DNA of 64,000 nucleotides from Beijerinckiaceae bacterium (GCA_027531565.1 JAPZSB010000008.1:1-64000), one strand, 5' to 3'. Shown: positions 48,121-57,382, numbered from the stretch's first letter. Numbers and translations are program-made. Notes: generated from the letters alone by a model not told the origin.

Positions 48121-49296
48121 GTGACCAAGCTTGCCTATCGTCTCAATCCGCGCCTGCTCGCGGTCGATTCACCCCCCATTCCCGAGGCGCAGGGCTGGCG
48201 CCGTGATTATGACGGGCGCCACGGCCCGATGATCGACCTGTCGCAGGCCGTGCCCGGCGAGCCGCCGCCCGCCGCGATGCTGGAACGCCTTGCGGCGGCG
48301 GCGGGAGACCCCGACTGCACCCGCTATGGCCCGATCCTCGGCGATGCCGACCTGCGCGAGGCCTATGCGGCGGAGACGGGCGCGCTGTATGGCGCCCGCC
48401 TGCCCGTGGAAAGCGTCGCGATCACTGCGGGGTGCAACGAGGCTTTCATTGTCGCCGTGATGGCGATTGCGGCGGCCGACGATGCGGTGATGCTGCCCAC
48501 GCCATGGTATTTCAACCACAAGATGGCGCTGGATATGCTTGGCATCGCGGCCCAGCCGCTGCCCTGCCGGCCCGAAGCCGGCTTCGTGCCGGATGTGGCG
48601 GAGGCCGCCGCCCGGATCACGCCGGCCACCCGGGCGATCGTGCTCGTCACGCCGAACAACCCGACCGGCGCGATCTATCCGCCGGCGACCATCGCGGCCT
48701 TCGCCGAACTCGCCCGCCAGCGCGGGCTGGCCCTGATCCTCGACGAAACCTACCGCGATTTCCTGCCCGCCGGCAGCGGCCGCCCGCATGAGTTGCTGGC
48801 GGATGCCGGCTGGGGCGACGTGGTGATCCAGCTCTATTCCTTCTCGAAGGCCTATGCTGTGCCGGGCCATCGGCTCGGCGCCATGGCCGCGGCGCCGGAA
48901 ACCATGGCCGAGATCGCCAAGGTGCTGGACACGGTGCAGATCTGCCCGGCGCGCCCGGCGCAGCGGGTCGTGGCCTGGGCGATCGAGGGCCTGCGCAGCT
49001 GGCGGCACGGGCAGCGTGATGATCTCGTCCGCCGTGCGGCTGCCTGCCGTGCGGCCTTCGCGCCGCTGCCGGGCTGGCGGCTCGATTCCCTCGGCGCCTA
49101 TTTCGCCTTTGCGGCGCATCCCTTTCCGGGCATGCCGGCGCGGGACGCCGCCCGGAAACTGGCACTGGAATCCGGCGTGCTGGCCTTGCCCGGGCCCTAT
49201 TTCGGACCCGGCCAGGAAACCCATCTGCGCATCGCTTTCGCCAATGTCGGCGCGGAACGACTGGCCGAACTCGGCACGCGGCTGGCAGGAGGCTGA
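48121..49296 (+). CDS. PLP-dependent class I/II aminotransferase
   Basis: A 391-aa fold-type I aminotransferase. The catalytic lysine is in YSFSKAYAVPGHRLG, the PLP-binding aspartate in LILDETYRDF, and the cofactor loop is in TPNNPTGAIY. The amino-acid substrate is unknown. The start codon is GTG 48121, the first residues being TKLAYRLNPRLL. Divergent from the MBL gene with a gap of 137 bases; it looks monocistronic. Confidence 0.87.
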   Translation: MTKLAYRLNPRLLAVDSPPIPEAQGWRRDYDGRHGPMIDLSQAVPGEPPPAAMLERLAAAAGDPDCTRYGPILGDADLREAYAAETGALYGARLPVESVAITAGCNEAFIVAVMAIAAADDAVMLPTPWYFNHKMALDMLGIAAQPLPCRPEAGFVPDVAEAAARITPATRAIVLVTPNNPTGAIYPPATIAAFAELARQRGLALILDETYRDFLPAGSGRPHELLADAGWGDVVIQLYSFSKAYAVPGHRLGAMAAAPETMAEIAKVLDTVQICPARPAQRVVAWAIEGLRSWRHGQRDDLVRRAAACRAAFAPLPGWRLDSLGAYFAFAAHPFPGMPARDAARKLALESGVLALPGPYFGPGQETHLRIAFANVGAERLAELGTRLAGG

Positions 49297-49430
49297 ACCC
49301 CTTACCCTGCCTCGGGCTTCGCCCTCGGCTTCCCTCTCCCCGGGGGGGTGAGGCCGCCGGCGCGAAGCGACGGCGGGTGTGGGGCCCCGACTGCCGATTG
49401 CCCATCGCCCACTGCCATATTCGGAGAGCC
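49297..49430. repeat. Short palindromic intergenic repeat
   Basis: About 49298-49385 is a shortened relative of the composite repeats: CCCCTTACCCTGCCTCGGG at one end, CCCTCTCCCCGGGGGGGTGAGG in the middle and CGACGGCGGGTGTGGGGC at the end. It separates convergent genes. Confidence 0.55.
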
Positions 49431-50414
49431 TCAATCCATCTTCACCGGCGGGGTGCCATGGGTGTGGAAGCTCTCGATCGTCTTGAGCCCCCAGGCCTGG
49501 CCCTTCTTCCGGTCGGCCTCGGTCCAGATGACCGGCTCCCAGTCCGGCGCGAGGATCAGCCTCGCCCCGGCATTGGCCAGTTCCACCCGGTTGCCCGCCG
49601 GCTCCCAGACATAGAGGAAGAATGTGCCCTGGATCGCATGCTTGTGCGGCCCCGTCTCGATATGCACGCCGTTCTCGAGGAAAATGTCGGCCGCGCGCAG
49701 GATGTCCTCGCGCTGGTCGGTGGCATAGGTGACATGGTGGAGGCGCCCGGTGCCGCCGCCATGCTCCTCCGTGCAGGCGAGGTCATAGGTCTTGTTGTTG
49801 ATCGTGAACCAGCAGCCGCCGATCCGTCCGTTATCCAGCTGGATCATCTCCGTCACGCGGCTGCCGAGGCAGGTTTCCATGAAGCGCCGGAACTCACGCA
49901 CGTCGCTGGCCAGCAGGTTGAGATGGTCGAGCCGGCGCGGGCAAGCCCCCCTTCCGTGATAACGCTGGGCGATGTTCTTCAGCGCGGCCTTCTGGCCCGC
50001 CGGCGGCTGGTAGCGATGCGTGTCGTAATAGATCTCGAACACATGGCCGAACGGATCCTCGAAGCGGAAGGCCGGGCCATGGCCGGGATCGCCTTCGGTC
50101 CAGCCGTGAACCGGGTACCCGCTGGCCTCGATCGCCCTGACACGCCGCTCGAGCGCTGCGGGAGAACTGGCCCGGTAGGCGACATGCCCGATCCCCGTCG
50201 TCGTGTGGCGCGTCAGCTTCAGGCTATGGAACTCGTAATCGTCGAACGCCCGGAGATAGGCAGATTGCCCGTCCTCGGCCGTCAGCGTCAGGCCGTAGAT
50301 CTCGGTGAAGAAACGCAGGCTCTCCTCATAGCGATCGGTGTACATCTCGACATGGCCGAGATGGGCGATGTCGTGGCAGGGTTCCGGCACGGAACGGGTT
50401 TCGGGTTCGGACAT
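49431..50414 (-). CDS. VOC-family (type I) extradiol ring-cleavage dioxygenase
   Basis: A 327-aa protein with two vicinal-oxygen-chelate domains, similar to catechol 2,3-dioxygenases. Iron ligands are expected at the histidine in RRLDHLNLLASD, the histidine in GRLHHVTYATD and the glutamate in VWEPAGNRVEL. The N-terminal domain starts IAHLGHVEMYTDRYEESLRFF. The natural substrate is unknown. It is divergent from galD-galB-galC, whose substrate arises from extradiol cleavage of gallate, so it may supply ring cleavage for that route; this is inference. Confidence 0.85.
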   Translation of the reverse strand: MSEPETRSVPEPCHDIAHLGHVEMYTDRYEESLRFFTEIYGLTLTAEDGQSAYLRAFDDYEFHSLKLTRHTTTGIGHVAYRASSPAALERRVRAIEASGYPVHGWTEGDPGHGPAFRFEDPFGHVFEIYYDTHRYQPPAGQKAALKNIAQRYHGRGACPRRLDHLNLLASDVREFRRFMETCLGSRVTEMIQLDNGRIGGCWFTINNKTYDLACTEEHGGGTGRLHHVTYATDQREDILRAADIFLENGVHIETGPHKHAIQGTFFLYVWEPAGNRVELANAGARLILAPDWEPVIWTEADRKKGQAWGLKTIESFHTHGTPPVKMD

Positions 50415-50707
50415 GGTCTCGGGCTTCCTCGGAGGCGGGCATTCGGCCTTCTGTGGGCGGCAGGATGGGCGCGCAAAGATGCTGAATCAAATTGGATTTT
50501 CTCGCCCATTGATGAAGGTCTTGCATGCCCCGGCTGTCTGCCTCGGAAGCGGAGCCGACCGGCGCAGGCTTTGAATTCAGCTCATCAATCCGTGCAAAAC
50601 GATCATTTGATTCATCAAACCGGGCGGAGCATCTCTCTCGGGCAATGAGGACAGCCGGCAGGGCGATGCCCGGTGCGGTCCCCGAGGGAAGAAACGGGAA
50701 GGCCACG
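50415..50707. promoter_or_regulatory. Divergent promoter/operator region between the VOC dioxygenase and galD
   Basis: A 293-base gap. It holds TTTGAT (50606-50611) and ATCAAA (50614-50619), a six-base inverted pair around TC. Nearby TGAATCAAATTGGATTT around 50480-50500 and CATCAATCC near 50583-50591 contain related half-sites. The whole stretch is AT-rich compared with its flanks. It probably binds a LysR-, IclR- or GntR-type regulator that is not in this window. Confidence 0.5.
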
Positions 50708-51814
50708 ATGCTCCGGGGCGTTCGATGCATGATGATGCGGGGCGGCACCTCGAAAGGGGCGTATTTCCTCGCCGAAGACCTGCCGTCCGATCCCGCCGCG
50801 CGGGATGACCTGCTGCTCAGCCTGATGGGGTCGCCGGATCCGCGTCAGGTCGACGGGCTGGGCGGGGCGCATCCGCTGACCTCGAAAGTCGCCATCGTCT
50901 CGCGCTCGGTCGAGCCGGGCTGCGATATCGATTTCCTCTTCGCGCAGGTCGGCGTGGACAAGCCGATGGTCGACACGACCCCGAATTGCGGCAACATCCT
51001 CGCCGGCGTCGTCCCCTTCGCCATCGAGCGCGGCCTTGTCGCCGCCCGCCATCCCGAAACGCGGGTGAAGGTGCGCACGCTCAATACCGGCACGATCGCC
51101 GAGATCCTTGTCGAGACGCCCGGCGGGGAGGTGAACTATCTCGGCGAGGCGCGGATCGACGGCGCGCCCGGCACGGCGGCGCCAATCGCCATCGATTTTC
51201 TCGATGCGGAAGGTTCGGTCTGCGGCACGCTCCTGCCCACCGGCAATGTGGTCGATGTCATCCGCGGCGTGCCCTGCACGCTGATCGACAACGGCATGCC
51301 CGTCATCGTGATGCGCGCGGCCGATCTCGGCCGGACCGGGCAGGAACCGCGCGACCAGCTCGACAAGGATGCCGAACTCAAGGCCCGGATCGAGGCGATC
51401 CGGCTCGAAGCCGGCCCGTTGATGAATCTCGGCGATGTCTCGGGCAAGGTCGTGCCCAAGATCGCGCTGGTCGCGCCGCCGGTGGCCGGCGGCCATATCC
51501 TGACGCGCAGCTTCATCCCGCATGAATGCCATGCCTCGATCGGCGTCTTTGCGGCGGTCACGGTGGCGACGGCAGCCGTTCTCCCCGGCTCGCCGGCCGC
51601 CGCCGTGGCCCGCATGCCCGCCGGGCGGGTCCGCACGCTCTCGGTCGAACATCCGACCGGCGAATTCTCCGTCCGCCTCGAGGTGGACGATACCGGGGCG
51701 GTGCCGGTCGTTACGCGGGCCGGCCTGCTGCGCACCGCGCGCAAGCTGTTCGACGGCACCGCCTTCGCCCGCATGCCGGCCGGGGCCGGAACCCTTCCTC
51801 ACGCTGCCGAATGA
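50708..51814 (+). CDS. galD: 4-oxalomesaconate tautomerase (PrpF family)
   Basis: Converts the keto to enol form of 4-oxalomesaconate in gallate catabolism (368 aa). PrpF/AcnD-accessory fold features: MMRGGTSKGAYFLAEDLP at the start, DTTPNCGNILAGVVPFAIERG in the middle (catalytic cysteine region) and SFIPHECHASIGVFAAV near the end. The assignment as GalD rather than a methylaconitate isomerase rests on the adjacent galB- and galC-like genes. ATG 50708 has GGGAAGG upstream; earlier in-frame starts lie in the operator region. Confidence 0.85.
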   Translation: MLRGVRCMMMRGGTSKGAYFLAEDLPSDPAARDDLLLSLMGSPDPRQVDGLGGAHPLTSKVAIVSRSVEPGCDIDFLFAQVGVDKPMVDTTPNCGNILAGVVPFAIERGLVAARHPETRVKVRTLNTGTIAEILVETPGGEVNYLGEARIDGAPGTAAPIAIDFLDAEGSVCGTLLPTGNVVDVIRGVPCTLIDNGMPVIVMRAADLGRTGQEPRDQLDKDAELKARIEAIRLEAGPLMNLGDVSGKVVPKIALVAPPVAGGHILTRSFIPHECHASIGVFAAVTVATAAVLPGSPAAAVARMPAGRVRTLSVEHPTGEFSVRLEVDDTGAVPVVTRAGLLRTARKLFDGTAFARMPAGAGTLPHAAE

Positions 51815-51827
51815 TCGGAAATCCCGA

Positions 51828-52553
51828 ATGAGTGCATCCCGCAAGACCGCCCTTGTCGTCACGGCCCATCCCGGAGATTTCGTCTGGCGGGCCGGGGGCG
51901 CCATCGCCCTCCATGTCGCAAAAGGCTATCGCGTGAAGATCGCCTGCCTTTCCTATGGCGAGCGCGGCGAAAGCCAGTTCGCCTGGAAGAAGGCCGGAAT
52001 CAGCCTCGCCGAGGTCAAGGCGCAGCGCCGTGACGAGGCCGAGCGCGCGGCGGCGATCCTCGGGGCGGAGATCGAGTTCTTCGATGCCGGCGATTATCCG
52101 CTCCGCGGCACCGAGGCGATCATCGACCGGCTCGTCGATATCAACCACGAGCTGAAGCCGAGCTTCATCCTCACCCACAGCCTCGAGGACCCGTACAATA
52201 TCGACCATCCCGAGGCGACACGCCTCGCCCAGGAAGCGCGCATCATCGCGCAGGCGGCGGGCCATAAGCCCGATCCCGACCGCGCCTATGCCGCGCCGCC
52301 GGTCTTCCTGTTCGAGCCGCACCAGCCCGAGCAGTGCAATTTCAAGCCGAATGTCATCCTCAACATCGATGACGTCTGGGAGGTGAAGCGCAAGGCTTTC
52401 GAGGTGCTGGCAGCGCAGAAGCATCTCTGGGAATACTACACCCGTGTCGCGCTCAACCGCGGCATGCAGGGCGGGCGCAATTCCGGCCGCGCCATGACCT
52501 ATGGCGAGGCCTATCAGCGCCTCTTCCCGCAGGCGCTGGAGGAACTGGCATGA
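51828..52553 (+). CDS. galB: 4-oxalomesaconate hydratase (PIG-L/LmbE fold)
   Basis: A 241-aa zinc-dependent enzyme of the PIG-L/LmbE fold. [18 protein letters not shown] carries the AHPxD zinc motif, although here the aspartate is preceded by glycine (HPGD). [16 protein letters not shown] carries the later histidine. In Pseudomonas putida, GalB of this fold hydrates 4-oxalomesaconate. It overlaps galC by 4 bases and follows galD by 13 bases, so the three form one operon. Confidence 0.87.
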   Translation: MSASRKTALVVTAHPGDFVWRAGGAIALHVAKGYRVKIACLSYGERGESQFAWKKAGISLAEVKAQRRDEAERAAAILGAEIEFFDAGDYPLRGTEAIIDRLVDINHELKPSFILTHSLEDPYNIDHPEATRLAQEARIIAQAAGHKPDPDRAYAAPPVFLFEPHQPEQCNFKPNVILNIDDVWEVKRKAFEVLAAQKHLWEYYTRVALNRGMQGGRNSGRAMTYGEAYQRLFPQALEELA

Positions 52554-53242
52554 AACCTGTCGTCGTCACCCGGGTCGAGCGGGCCGAGCCTGCCGCCATC
52601 GAGCGCCTGGCCGGCCTCGGCGTGTCCACCACCCATGAGGCGATGGGCCGGATCGGCCTGATGCAGCCCTACATGCGGCCGATCTATCCCGGTGCCGCCA
52701 TTGCCGGCAGCGCCGTCACGGTCCTTGCCCAGCCGGGCGACAACTGGATGTTGCATGTTGCCGTCGAGCAGTGCCGGCCCGGCGATGTGCTCGTCGTCGC
52801 CGTCACAGCCCCCTCGACCGACGGCTATTTCGGCGATCTCCTCGCCACCTCGCTGAAGGCGCGCGGCGTGCAGGGCCTGATCATCGATGCCGGCGTGCGC
52901 GATGTCCGCACCCTGACCGAGATGGGTTTCCCGGTCTGGTCGAAGGCGATTTCCGCCAAGGGCACCGTCAAGGCGACGCTCGGCGCGGTGAATGTGCCGG
53001 TTGTCTGCGCCGGCGCGCTGGTCCATGCGGGCGATGTCATCGTCGCGGATGATGACGGCGTCGTGGTCGTGCCGCGCGCCGATGCCGCGCGCATGGCCGA
53101 ACTCGGCGCGAAGCGCGAGGCGAACGAGGCCGAGAAGCGCCAGCGCCTCGCCTCCGGCGAACTCGGGCTCGACATGTATTCTATGCGCGAGGGCCTCGCG
53201 AAAGCCGGCCTGCGCTATGTCGAGACGCTGGACGAGGCCTGA
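52550..53242 (+). CDS. galC: 4-carboxy-4-hydroxy-2-oxoadipate aldolase / oxaloacetate decarboxylase
   Basis: Splits 4-carboxy-4-hydroxy-2-oxoadipate to pyruvate and oxaloacetate (LigK/ProA/GalC, RraA-like fold; 230 aa). The fold landmarks are [34 protein letters not shown] and [22 protein letters not shown] (metal and substrate site with GVRD). Translation overlaps galB (ATGA). It ends the gal operon; the tRNA gene follows on the other strand. Confidence 0.92.
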   Translation: MKPVVVTRVERAEPAAIERLAGLGVSTTHEAMGRIGLMQPYMRPIYPGAAIAGSAVTVLAQPGDNWMLHVAVEQCRPGDVLVVAVTAPSTDGYFGDLLATSLKARGVQGLIIDAGVRDVRTLTEMGFPVWSKAISAKGTVKATLGAVNVPVVCAGALVHAGDVIVADDDGVVVVPRADAARMAELGAKREANEAEKRQRLASGELGLDMYSMREGLAKAGLRYVETLDEA

Positions 53243-53295
53243 TGGGGGGCGCCTGCCCCACGTCAGGCCGGACCGGCTGATTTCAGGGAATGTGA

Positions 53296-53373
53296 TGGTC
53301 GGAGTGGCGGGATTCGAACCCACGACCCCTAGTCCCCCAGACTAGTGCGCTAACCAGGCTGCGCTACACTCCG
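53296..53373 (-). tRNA. tRNA-Pro (anticodon GGG)
   Basis: On the minus strand the acceptor stem pairs CGGAGTG with CACTCCG. The D-loop is GCGCAGCCTGGTTAGCGC. The anticodon stem CTAGT / ACTAG encloses CTGGGGG, giving anticodon GGG, and the T-arm has GTTCGAATC. The discriminator base is A, followed by an encoded CCA (53296-53298). Length is 78 bases. A promoter with a 17-base spacer lies upstream. Confidence 0.96.
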
Positions 53374-53384
53374 ACGAGCCCCGG

Positions 53385-53413
53385 CTTATAGGGGGTCCGG
53401 CAGGGGCTGGCAA
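53385..53413 (-). promoter_or_regulatory. Promoter of tRNA-Pro
   Basis: On the minus strand, TTGCCA (53408-53413) and TATAAG (53385-53390) are separated by 17 bases. TATAAG ends about 11 bases before the tRNA 5' end. The spacing and sequence fit a sigma-70 promoter. Confidence 0.65.
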
Positions 53414-53482
53414 TGTCTTTTGCCGGCCCGTCACCACCATCGCGGCGCGGGCGGCGGGAGAAGGGCCTGCGACGCATGTTGG

Positions 53483-53505
53483 CCGGAAAATTCATGATTT
53501 TCCGG
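53483..53505 (+). promoter_or_regulatory. Perfect inverted repeat upstream of the first EPS glycosyltransferase gene
   Basis: CCGGAAAAT (53483-53491) and ATTTTCCGG (53497-53505) pair perfectly across TCATG. It lies 27 bases before the glycosyltransferase ATG. It could be an operator or an mRNA leader hairpin; position near the promoter favours regulation of the gene. Confidence 0.45.
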
Positions 53506-53531
53506 TAGGCGGATCGGCCGGGAGGCGGCCC

Positions 53532-54749
53532 ATGCGCATCGTGCTGGTTCTGGATACGGCTTTCGTCAATGGCGGGCAGGCCAAGGTCGCGCTCGATTCG
53601 GCGCTGGGGCTGAAGGCGCGCGGGCACGAGCCCGTAATCTTCGCGGCAGTGGGGCCGGCGGCGGAGGAACTCGCGGCGGCGGGCATTCCGGTGCATGTGC
53701 TCGGCCAGAGCGAGCTGATCAAGGATGGCTCGGCCCTGCGCGCCGCCTGGCGGGGTATCCATAACGAGGCAGCGGCCGGGGCGCTCGATGCGGTGCTGGC
53801 CGCGCAGCCGCGCGGTGACACGGTGATCCACGTCCATGGCTGGGCCAAGGCGCTGTCCTCGTCGATTGCCGGCCCGATCCGGAAATCGGGGCTGCCAGCG
53901 CTCTATACGATGCACGAATATTTCCTGCTCTGCCCGAATGGCGGCTTCTACAATTACGTGCAGCACCGGCACTGCAGCTTGCAGCCGCTTTCGGCGGCCT
54001 GTCTCGCCACGGCCTGCGATTCGCGCTCGCGCCTCCACAAGGCATGGCGGACGGTCCGGACCGCAGCGATGAAGCATGTCCATCGGCTGCCCGAGGCCCT
54101 GCCGGATATCGCCTATTTCCACGCCTACCAGCGTGAGGTGATCGCCCGGCACCTGCCAGCGAACACAAGATTGCACGAGATCGCCAATCCGATCGAGGCC
54201 GAGGATCTCGGCCCGAAGGCGGATGCAGCCTCCGGCGAGATCCTCTATCTCGGTCGCCTGTCGACGGAGAAGGGCATCTTCGTCTTTGCCGAGGCGGCGC
54301 GGATTGCCGGGATCACGCCGGTCTTCGTGGGCGATGGTCCGCTGGCCGAGGAGCTGCGCCGGCGTTATCCCGAGGCCCGGCTGGTCGGCTGGCAGGATGC
54401 GGCCGGTGTCCGCCGCCATCTCCGGGCGGCGCGGGCGCTGGTCTTCCCCTCGCTCTGGCACGAGGGCCAGCCCCTGACCGTGCTGGAGGCGCTTGCGCTC
54501 GGCACGCCGGTCATTGCAGCGGATGGATGCGCCGCGCGGGACAGCGTCATCGATGGCGAGAACGGATTGTGGTTCCGGCAGGCGGACCCGGCCGATCTCG
54601 CCCGGGCTCTCGTCGCGATGTCGGATGACGGGATGGCGAGGCGGCTTTCCGAAGGGGCCTACCGGCGCTATTGGGCCGATCCCTACAGCCTCGAACGGCA
54701 TTGCCGCCGGCTGGAGGAGGTCTATTCCGGCCTCCTCGCGCGGCAATAG
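53532..54749 (+). CDS. GT4-family glycosyltransferase (EPS locus)
   Basis: A 405-aa GT-B glycosyltransferase. The start MRIVLVLDTAFVNGGQAKVALDSA is the acceptor domain; ILYLGRLSTEKGIFVFAEAARIAG and PSLWHEGQPLTVLEALALGTPVIAADGCA are the donor-domain hallmarks (EX7E-type E). An unusual cysteine-rich loop (HRHCSLQPLSAACLATACD) occurs in the middle. It is the first gene of the exopolysaccharide locus. The linkage made is unknown. Confidence 0.88.
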   Translation: MRIVLVLDTAFVNGGQAKVALDSALGLKARGHEPVIFAAVGPAAEELAAAGIPVHVLGQSELIKDGSALRAAWRGIHNEAAAGALDAVLAAQPRGDTVIHVHGWAKALSSSIAGPIRKSGLPALYTMHEYFLLCPNGGFYNYVQHRHCSLQPLSAACLATACDSRSRLHKAWRTVRTAAMKHVHRLPEALPDIAYFHAYQREVIARHLPANTRLHEIANPIEAEDLGPKADAASGEILYLGRLSTEKGIFVFAEAARIAGITPVFVGDGPLAEELRRRYPEARLVGWQDAAGVRRHLRAARALVFPSLWHEGQPLTVLEALALGTPVIAADGCAARDSVIDGENGLWFRQADPADLARALVAMSDDGMARRLSEGAYRRYWADPYSLERHCRRLEEVYSGLLARQ

Positions 54750-54755
54750 GCCGAT

Positions 54756-56159
54756 TCACTCCGCAGGTTGTGGCTGAAGGGGCGGCGCTTCGGGCGGGCG
54801 GACGCGATCGCGCGCGCTCGTATAGGCGAGGTTCGCGTAGAAGCGGTACTCGTCGAGCCAGCGGCGCGAGGCCGCTGCCAGCCCCCAGCTCAGCCCATAG
54901 ATCATGAAGAGATGGCGCCAGCGGTCGGTATCGATCTGGAAATTCTGCACGAGATGCGGGATCAGGCCGGCGAAGATCACGACCGCATAGGGCTGGAACG
55001 GCGTGCGCAGCAGGACCGTGCGCCAGGAGATGACGACGGTGGAGACGATGAAGGCGAGGAAGGTGATCCCGCCCAGCCAGCCATAGGAGGCGAAGGCCAT
55101 CAGGTAGGTATTGTGCGGGTTCTCCGGATAGTAGAGCCAGAACCGGTTCGGGCCGTGCCCCAGCGGCCGTGAAAGCAGGTCCGGCAACGAGCGGAGCTGG
55201 TTGCCGAAACGCCCGGACGGGCCGGAATCATAGTCCTTCTGCAGGGTGAACCGGTCGGCGAAAACCTCGGCAATCTGGTCGACGGAAAGGATCGCGGCGA
55301 AGCCCAGGGCCAGGGCGAAGAACCCCGCCAGAGTCAGCAGCGTCAGCTGCGCGCGTGTCCGGTCGTTGCGGGCCGTCACGAACATCAGGCCGACCAGCAC
55401 CGCCGTCCCGATGACCATCGCCGCCCAGGACCCGCGGGAATAGGTCAGGAACAGGCCAAGCAGGATCGGCCCCAGCAGGGCCGCGCGCAGCAGCCGCCAC
55501 CGTGGCTCGCGCAGGAAGTCATGGATGAGGAACAGGGCCGGCAGGACGAGGAACGAGCCCAGCACGTTCGGGTCGCGGAACGTCCCGGAGACGCGCCCTT
55601 CATGCATGGTGAAGGCAGCACCGAGCCCGGCAATGTTGAGATAGCCGATGATGCCGGCCAGCGAGGCCGCGCTCGCGCCCGCCAGCAGGCCCCATTTGAT
55701 CGCCTCGAGGCGCTGGATCGCGTTCTGGTTCATCGCCATGCAGAAGAAGGCGGCGGTCGTGGCGACAAAGCAGGTGCCGATGATGAATTCCCGGCTGTCG
55801 GCGAAATCGAGATGCGGTTGCAGCGCGATCAGGCCGGCAAGGTTGAAGACCATCAGGAAGAGCAGGAGCGGGGCATTCCGCCGGTCGAACCGCAGGCCCA
55901 TCAGCACGAACAGCCCGACCGTCGCGATGCTGGTGACGTTATAGGCGATGTCGAAGATGACGAAGGCTCCGGTAAAGACCATCAGCCCGATCATCAGCAG
56001 CAGGATGGGCTCGCCGGCATGGGCAGGCATGAAGAGGCCGGACGGGAAGGGGGAATGGCGCATCCAGTCGGGCCGGGGCAGGGTTGGCCCGGGCCGCTTG
56101 CCGCCTTGGATCCTCGAACGCAACGCAAACTCCACGCGCAGGCGGAGACACACCTGCAT
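54756..56159 (-). CDS. O-antigen ligase/polymerase-family membrane protein (Wzy_C)
   Basis: A polytopic protein of up to 467 aa, with about 11 helices and a central periplasmic loop containing GRFGNQLRSLPDLLSRPLGHGPNRFW, the Wzy_C/WaaL-type loop, followed by YPENPHNTYLMAFASYGWLG. It is expected to polymerise or ligate lipid-linked sugar repeats at the periplasmic face. The N-terminal 32 residues before MRHSPF are not membrane-like, so ATG 56063 may be the true start. It converges with the first glycosyltransferase and faces the second from the same strand. Confidence 0.85.
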   Translation of the reverse strand: MQVCLRLRVEFALRSRIQGGKRPGPTLPRPDWMRHSPFPSGLFMPAHAGEPILLLMIGLMVFTGAFVIFDIAYNVTSIATVGLFVLMGLRFDRRNAPLLLFLMVFNLAGLIALQPHLDFADSREFIIGTCFVATTAAFFCMAMNQNAIQRLEAIKWGLLAGASAASLAGIIGYLNIAGLGAAFTMHEGRVSGTFRDPNVLGSFLVLPALFLIHDFLREPRWRLLRAALLGPILLGLFLTYSRGSWAAMVIGTAVLVGLMFVTARNDRTRAQLTLLTLAGFFALALGFAAILSVDQIAEVFADRFTLQKDYDSGPSGRFGNQLRSLPDLLSRPLGHGPNRFWLYYPENPHNTYLMAFASYGWLGGITFLAFIVSTVVISWRTVLLRTPFQPYAVVIFAGLIPHLVQNFQIDTDRWRHLFMIYGLSWGLAAASRRWLDEYRFYANLAYTSARDRVRPPEAPPLQPQPAE

Positions 56160-56221
56160 GCGGGAGGCTAGCCGGCAGCCTTCAAGATCCGGTTAAGCCG
56201 GCCGTTGCACCGGCGGCGCGG

Positions 56222-57382
56222 TCAGGCCTGCCCCAGAACCCGGCGATAGGCGCCTTCCACCGTGCTGACCATCAGCGGAACGGTAAAGCGCGTCTGCACA
56301 TCGGCTGAAAGCTTCGCAGCCGTCTGTCGGAGCGAATCGAACGGCGACTGCACGGCGTTCCGCATCGCCCCGGCCAGCCGGGCGGGATCGTTCGGCGGGA
56401 TCAGCAGCGGGTAGTCCCGGGGCAGGACCTCGGGAATGCCACCGACATGCGTGCTGATCAGCGGCAATTGGCCGGCCACGGCCTCGAGCACGATATAGGG
56501 CAGGGATTCAAAGCGCGATGGCACGACCATGATCCGGCCGAGCCGGAAGGCCTCGCTGGCGGGCGTAACGCCCTGCCACCGGAAGCTGCCCTCGAGGCCG
56601 CGCTCGGCGATCATCTGGCGGATCCGCGTTTCCGAAGGGCCCGACCCGACCATGGTGATCGTCGGGAAGATGCCGTCCGCGGCGAGGAGAAACAGCGCCT
56701 CGACGAGGGTGTCGATCCCCTTGGCCTCGCGGAATTCCCCGACATAGAGGAAGTCCGTCGCGTCCTCCCGCGGGACGACCGGCTCGAATTCATGCTGGTG
56801 CAGGCCGTTCAGCGCGATGACCACCGGCTTTGTCGTCCGGCAGACGAATTCGGCATAGCGGTCGGTGATGAACCGGCTCTCGAACAGGAAGAGATCGGTC
56901 GAGGCTTCGAGCAGCTTCTCGACGAGCATGAACCCCTTGTGGGCCAGCGAGCCGGGATAGTAGTTCAGGCTGCCGCCATGCGGGGTGTAGCAGCGGATCG
57001 GGCGCCCCTTGCGCCTCGGGAAGCTCGGGAAGCGCGCGTAGAGGCCGCCTTTCGCGCCGTGCCCGTGCACCACATCGACGTCATGCTCCCGCACCAGCGC
57101 GCGGATCTTCATCAGGGCCGGAATGTCCGTCCAATGCGGGTTGCGATGCATCGGCATCCGGTGGATTCCGAGCGGGAGCAGGGGCGCCAGCTGCGCGAGC
57201 AGCCGTTCACCCCGCTCGCCGCCGGTCTGGCTGTCGCAGAGCAGCCCGATGGAATGGCCCCGCGCGGCGAGGGCGCGGATCACGTCGAAGACGTTGCGGA
57301 ACAGTCCGCCGACCGGGGCGCGGAAGACGTAGAGGATCCGGAGCGGCCGCTCGGCGGGCGCAGGCAAGGCTCCGTCGGCCAT
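56222..57382 (-). CDS. GT4-family glycosyltransferase (EPS locus)
   Basis: A 386-aa GT-B glycosyltransferase. ILYVFRAPVGGLFRNVFDVIRALAA is the N-terminal acceptor domain, with VVHGHGAKGGLYAR. FLYVGEFREAKGIDTLVEALF and PSRFESLPYIVLEAVAGQLPLISTHVGGIPEV are the donor-domain blocks. It overlaps the polysaccharide-export gene by one base (ATG on the stop), and both lie on the minus strand, so they are translated together. Confidence 0.9.
   Translation of the reverse strand: MADGALPAPAERPLRILYVFRAPVGGLFRNVFDVIRALAARGHSIGLLCDSQTGGERGERLLAQLAPLLPLGIHRMPMHRNPHWTDIPALMKIRALVREHDVDVVHGHGAKGGLYARFPSFPRRKGRPIRCYTPHGGSLNYYPGSLAHKGFMLVEKLLEASTDLFLFESRFITDRYAEFVCRTTKPVVIALNGLHQHEFEPVVPREDATDFLYVGEFREAKGIDTLVEALFLLAADGIFPTITMVGSGPSETRIRQMIAERGLEGSFRWQGVTPASEAFRLGRIMVVPSRFESLPYIVLEAVAGQLPLISTHVGGIPEVLPRDYPLLIPPNDPARLAGAMRNAVQSPFDSLRQTAAKLSADVQTRFTVPLMVSTVEGAYRRVLGQA

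Noticed and set aside
46372-53242. A single aromatic-degradation cluster including the DODA-type enzyme, MBL protein and aminotransferase
   Set aside because: These three genes are separated, face different directions and share no pathway step with galDBC; only the VOC dioxygenase is divergently paired with the operon.
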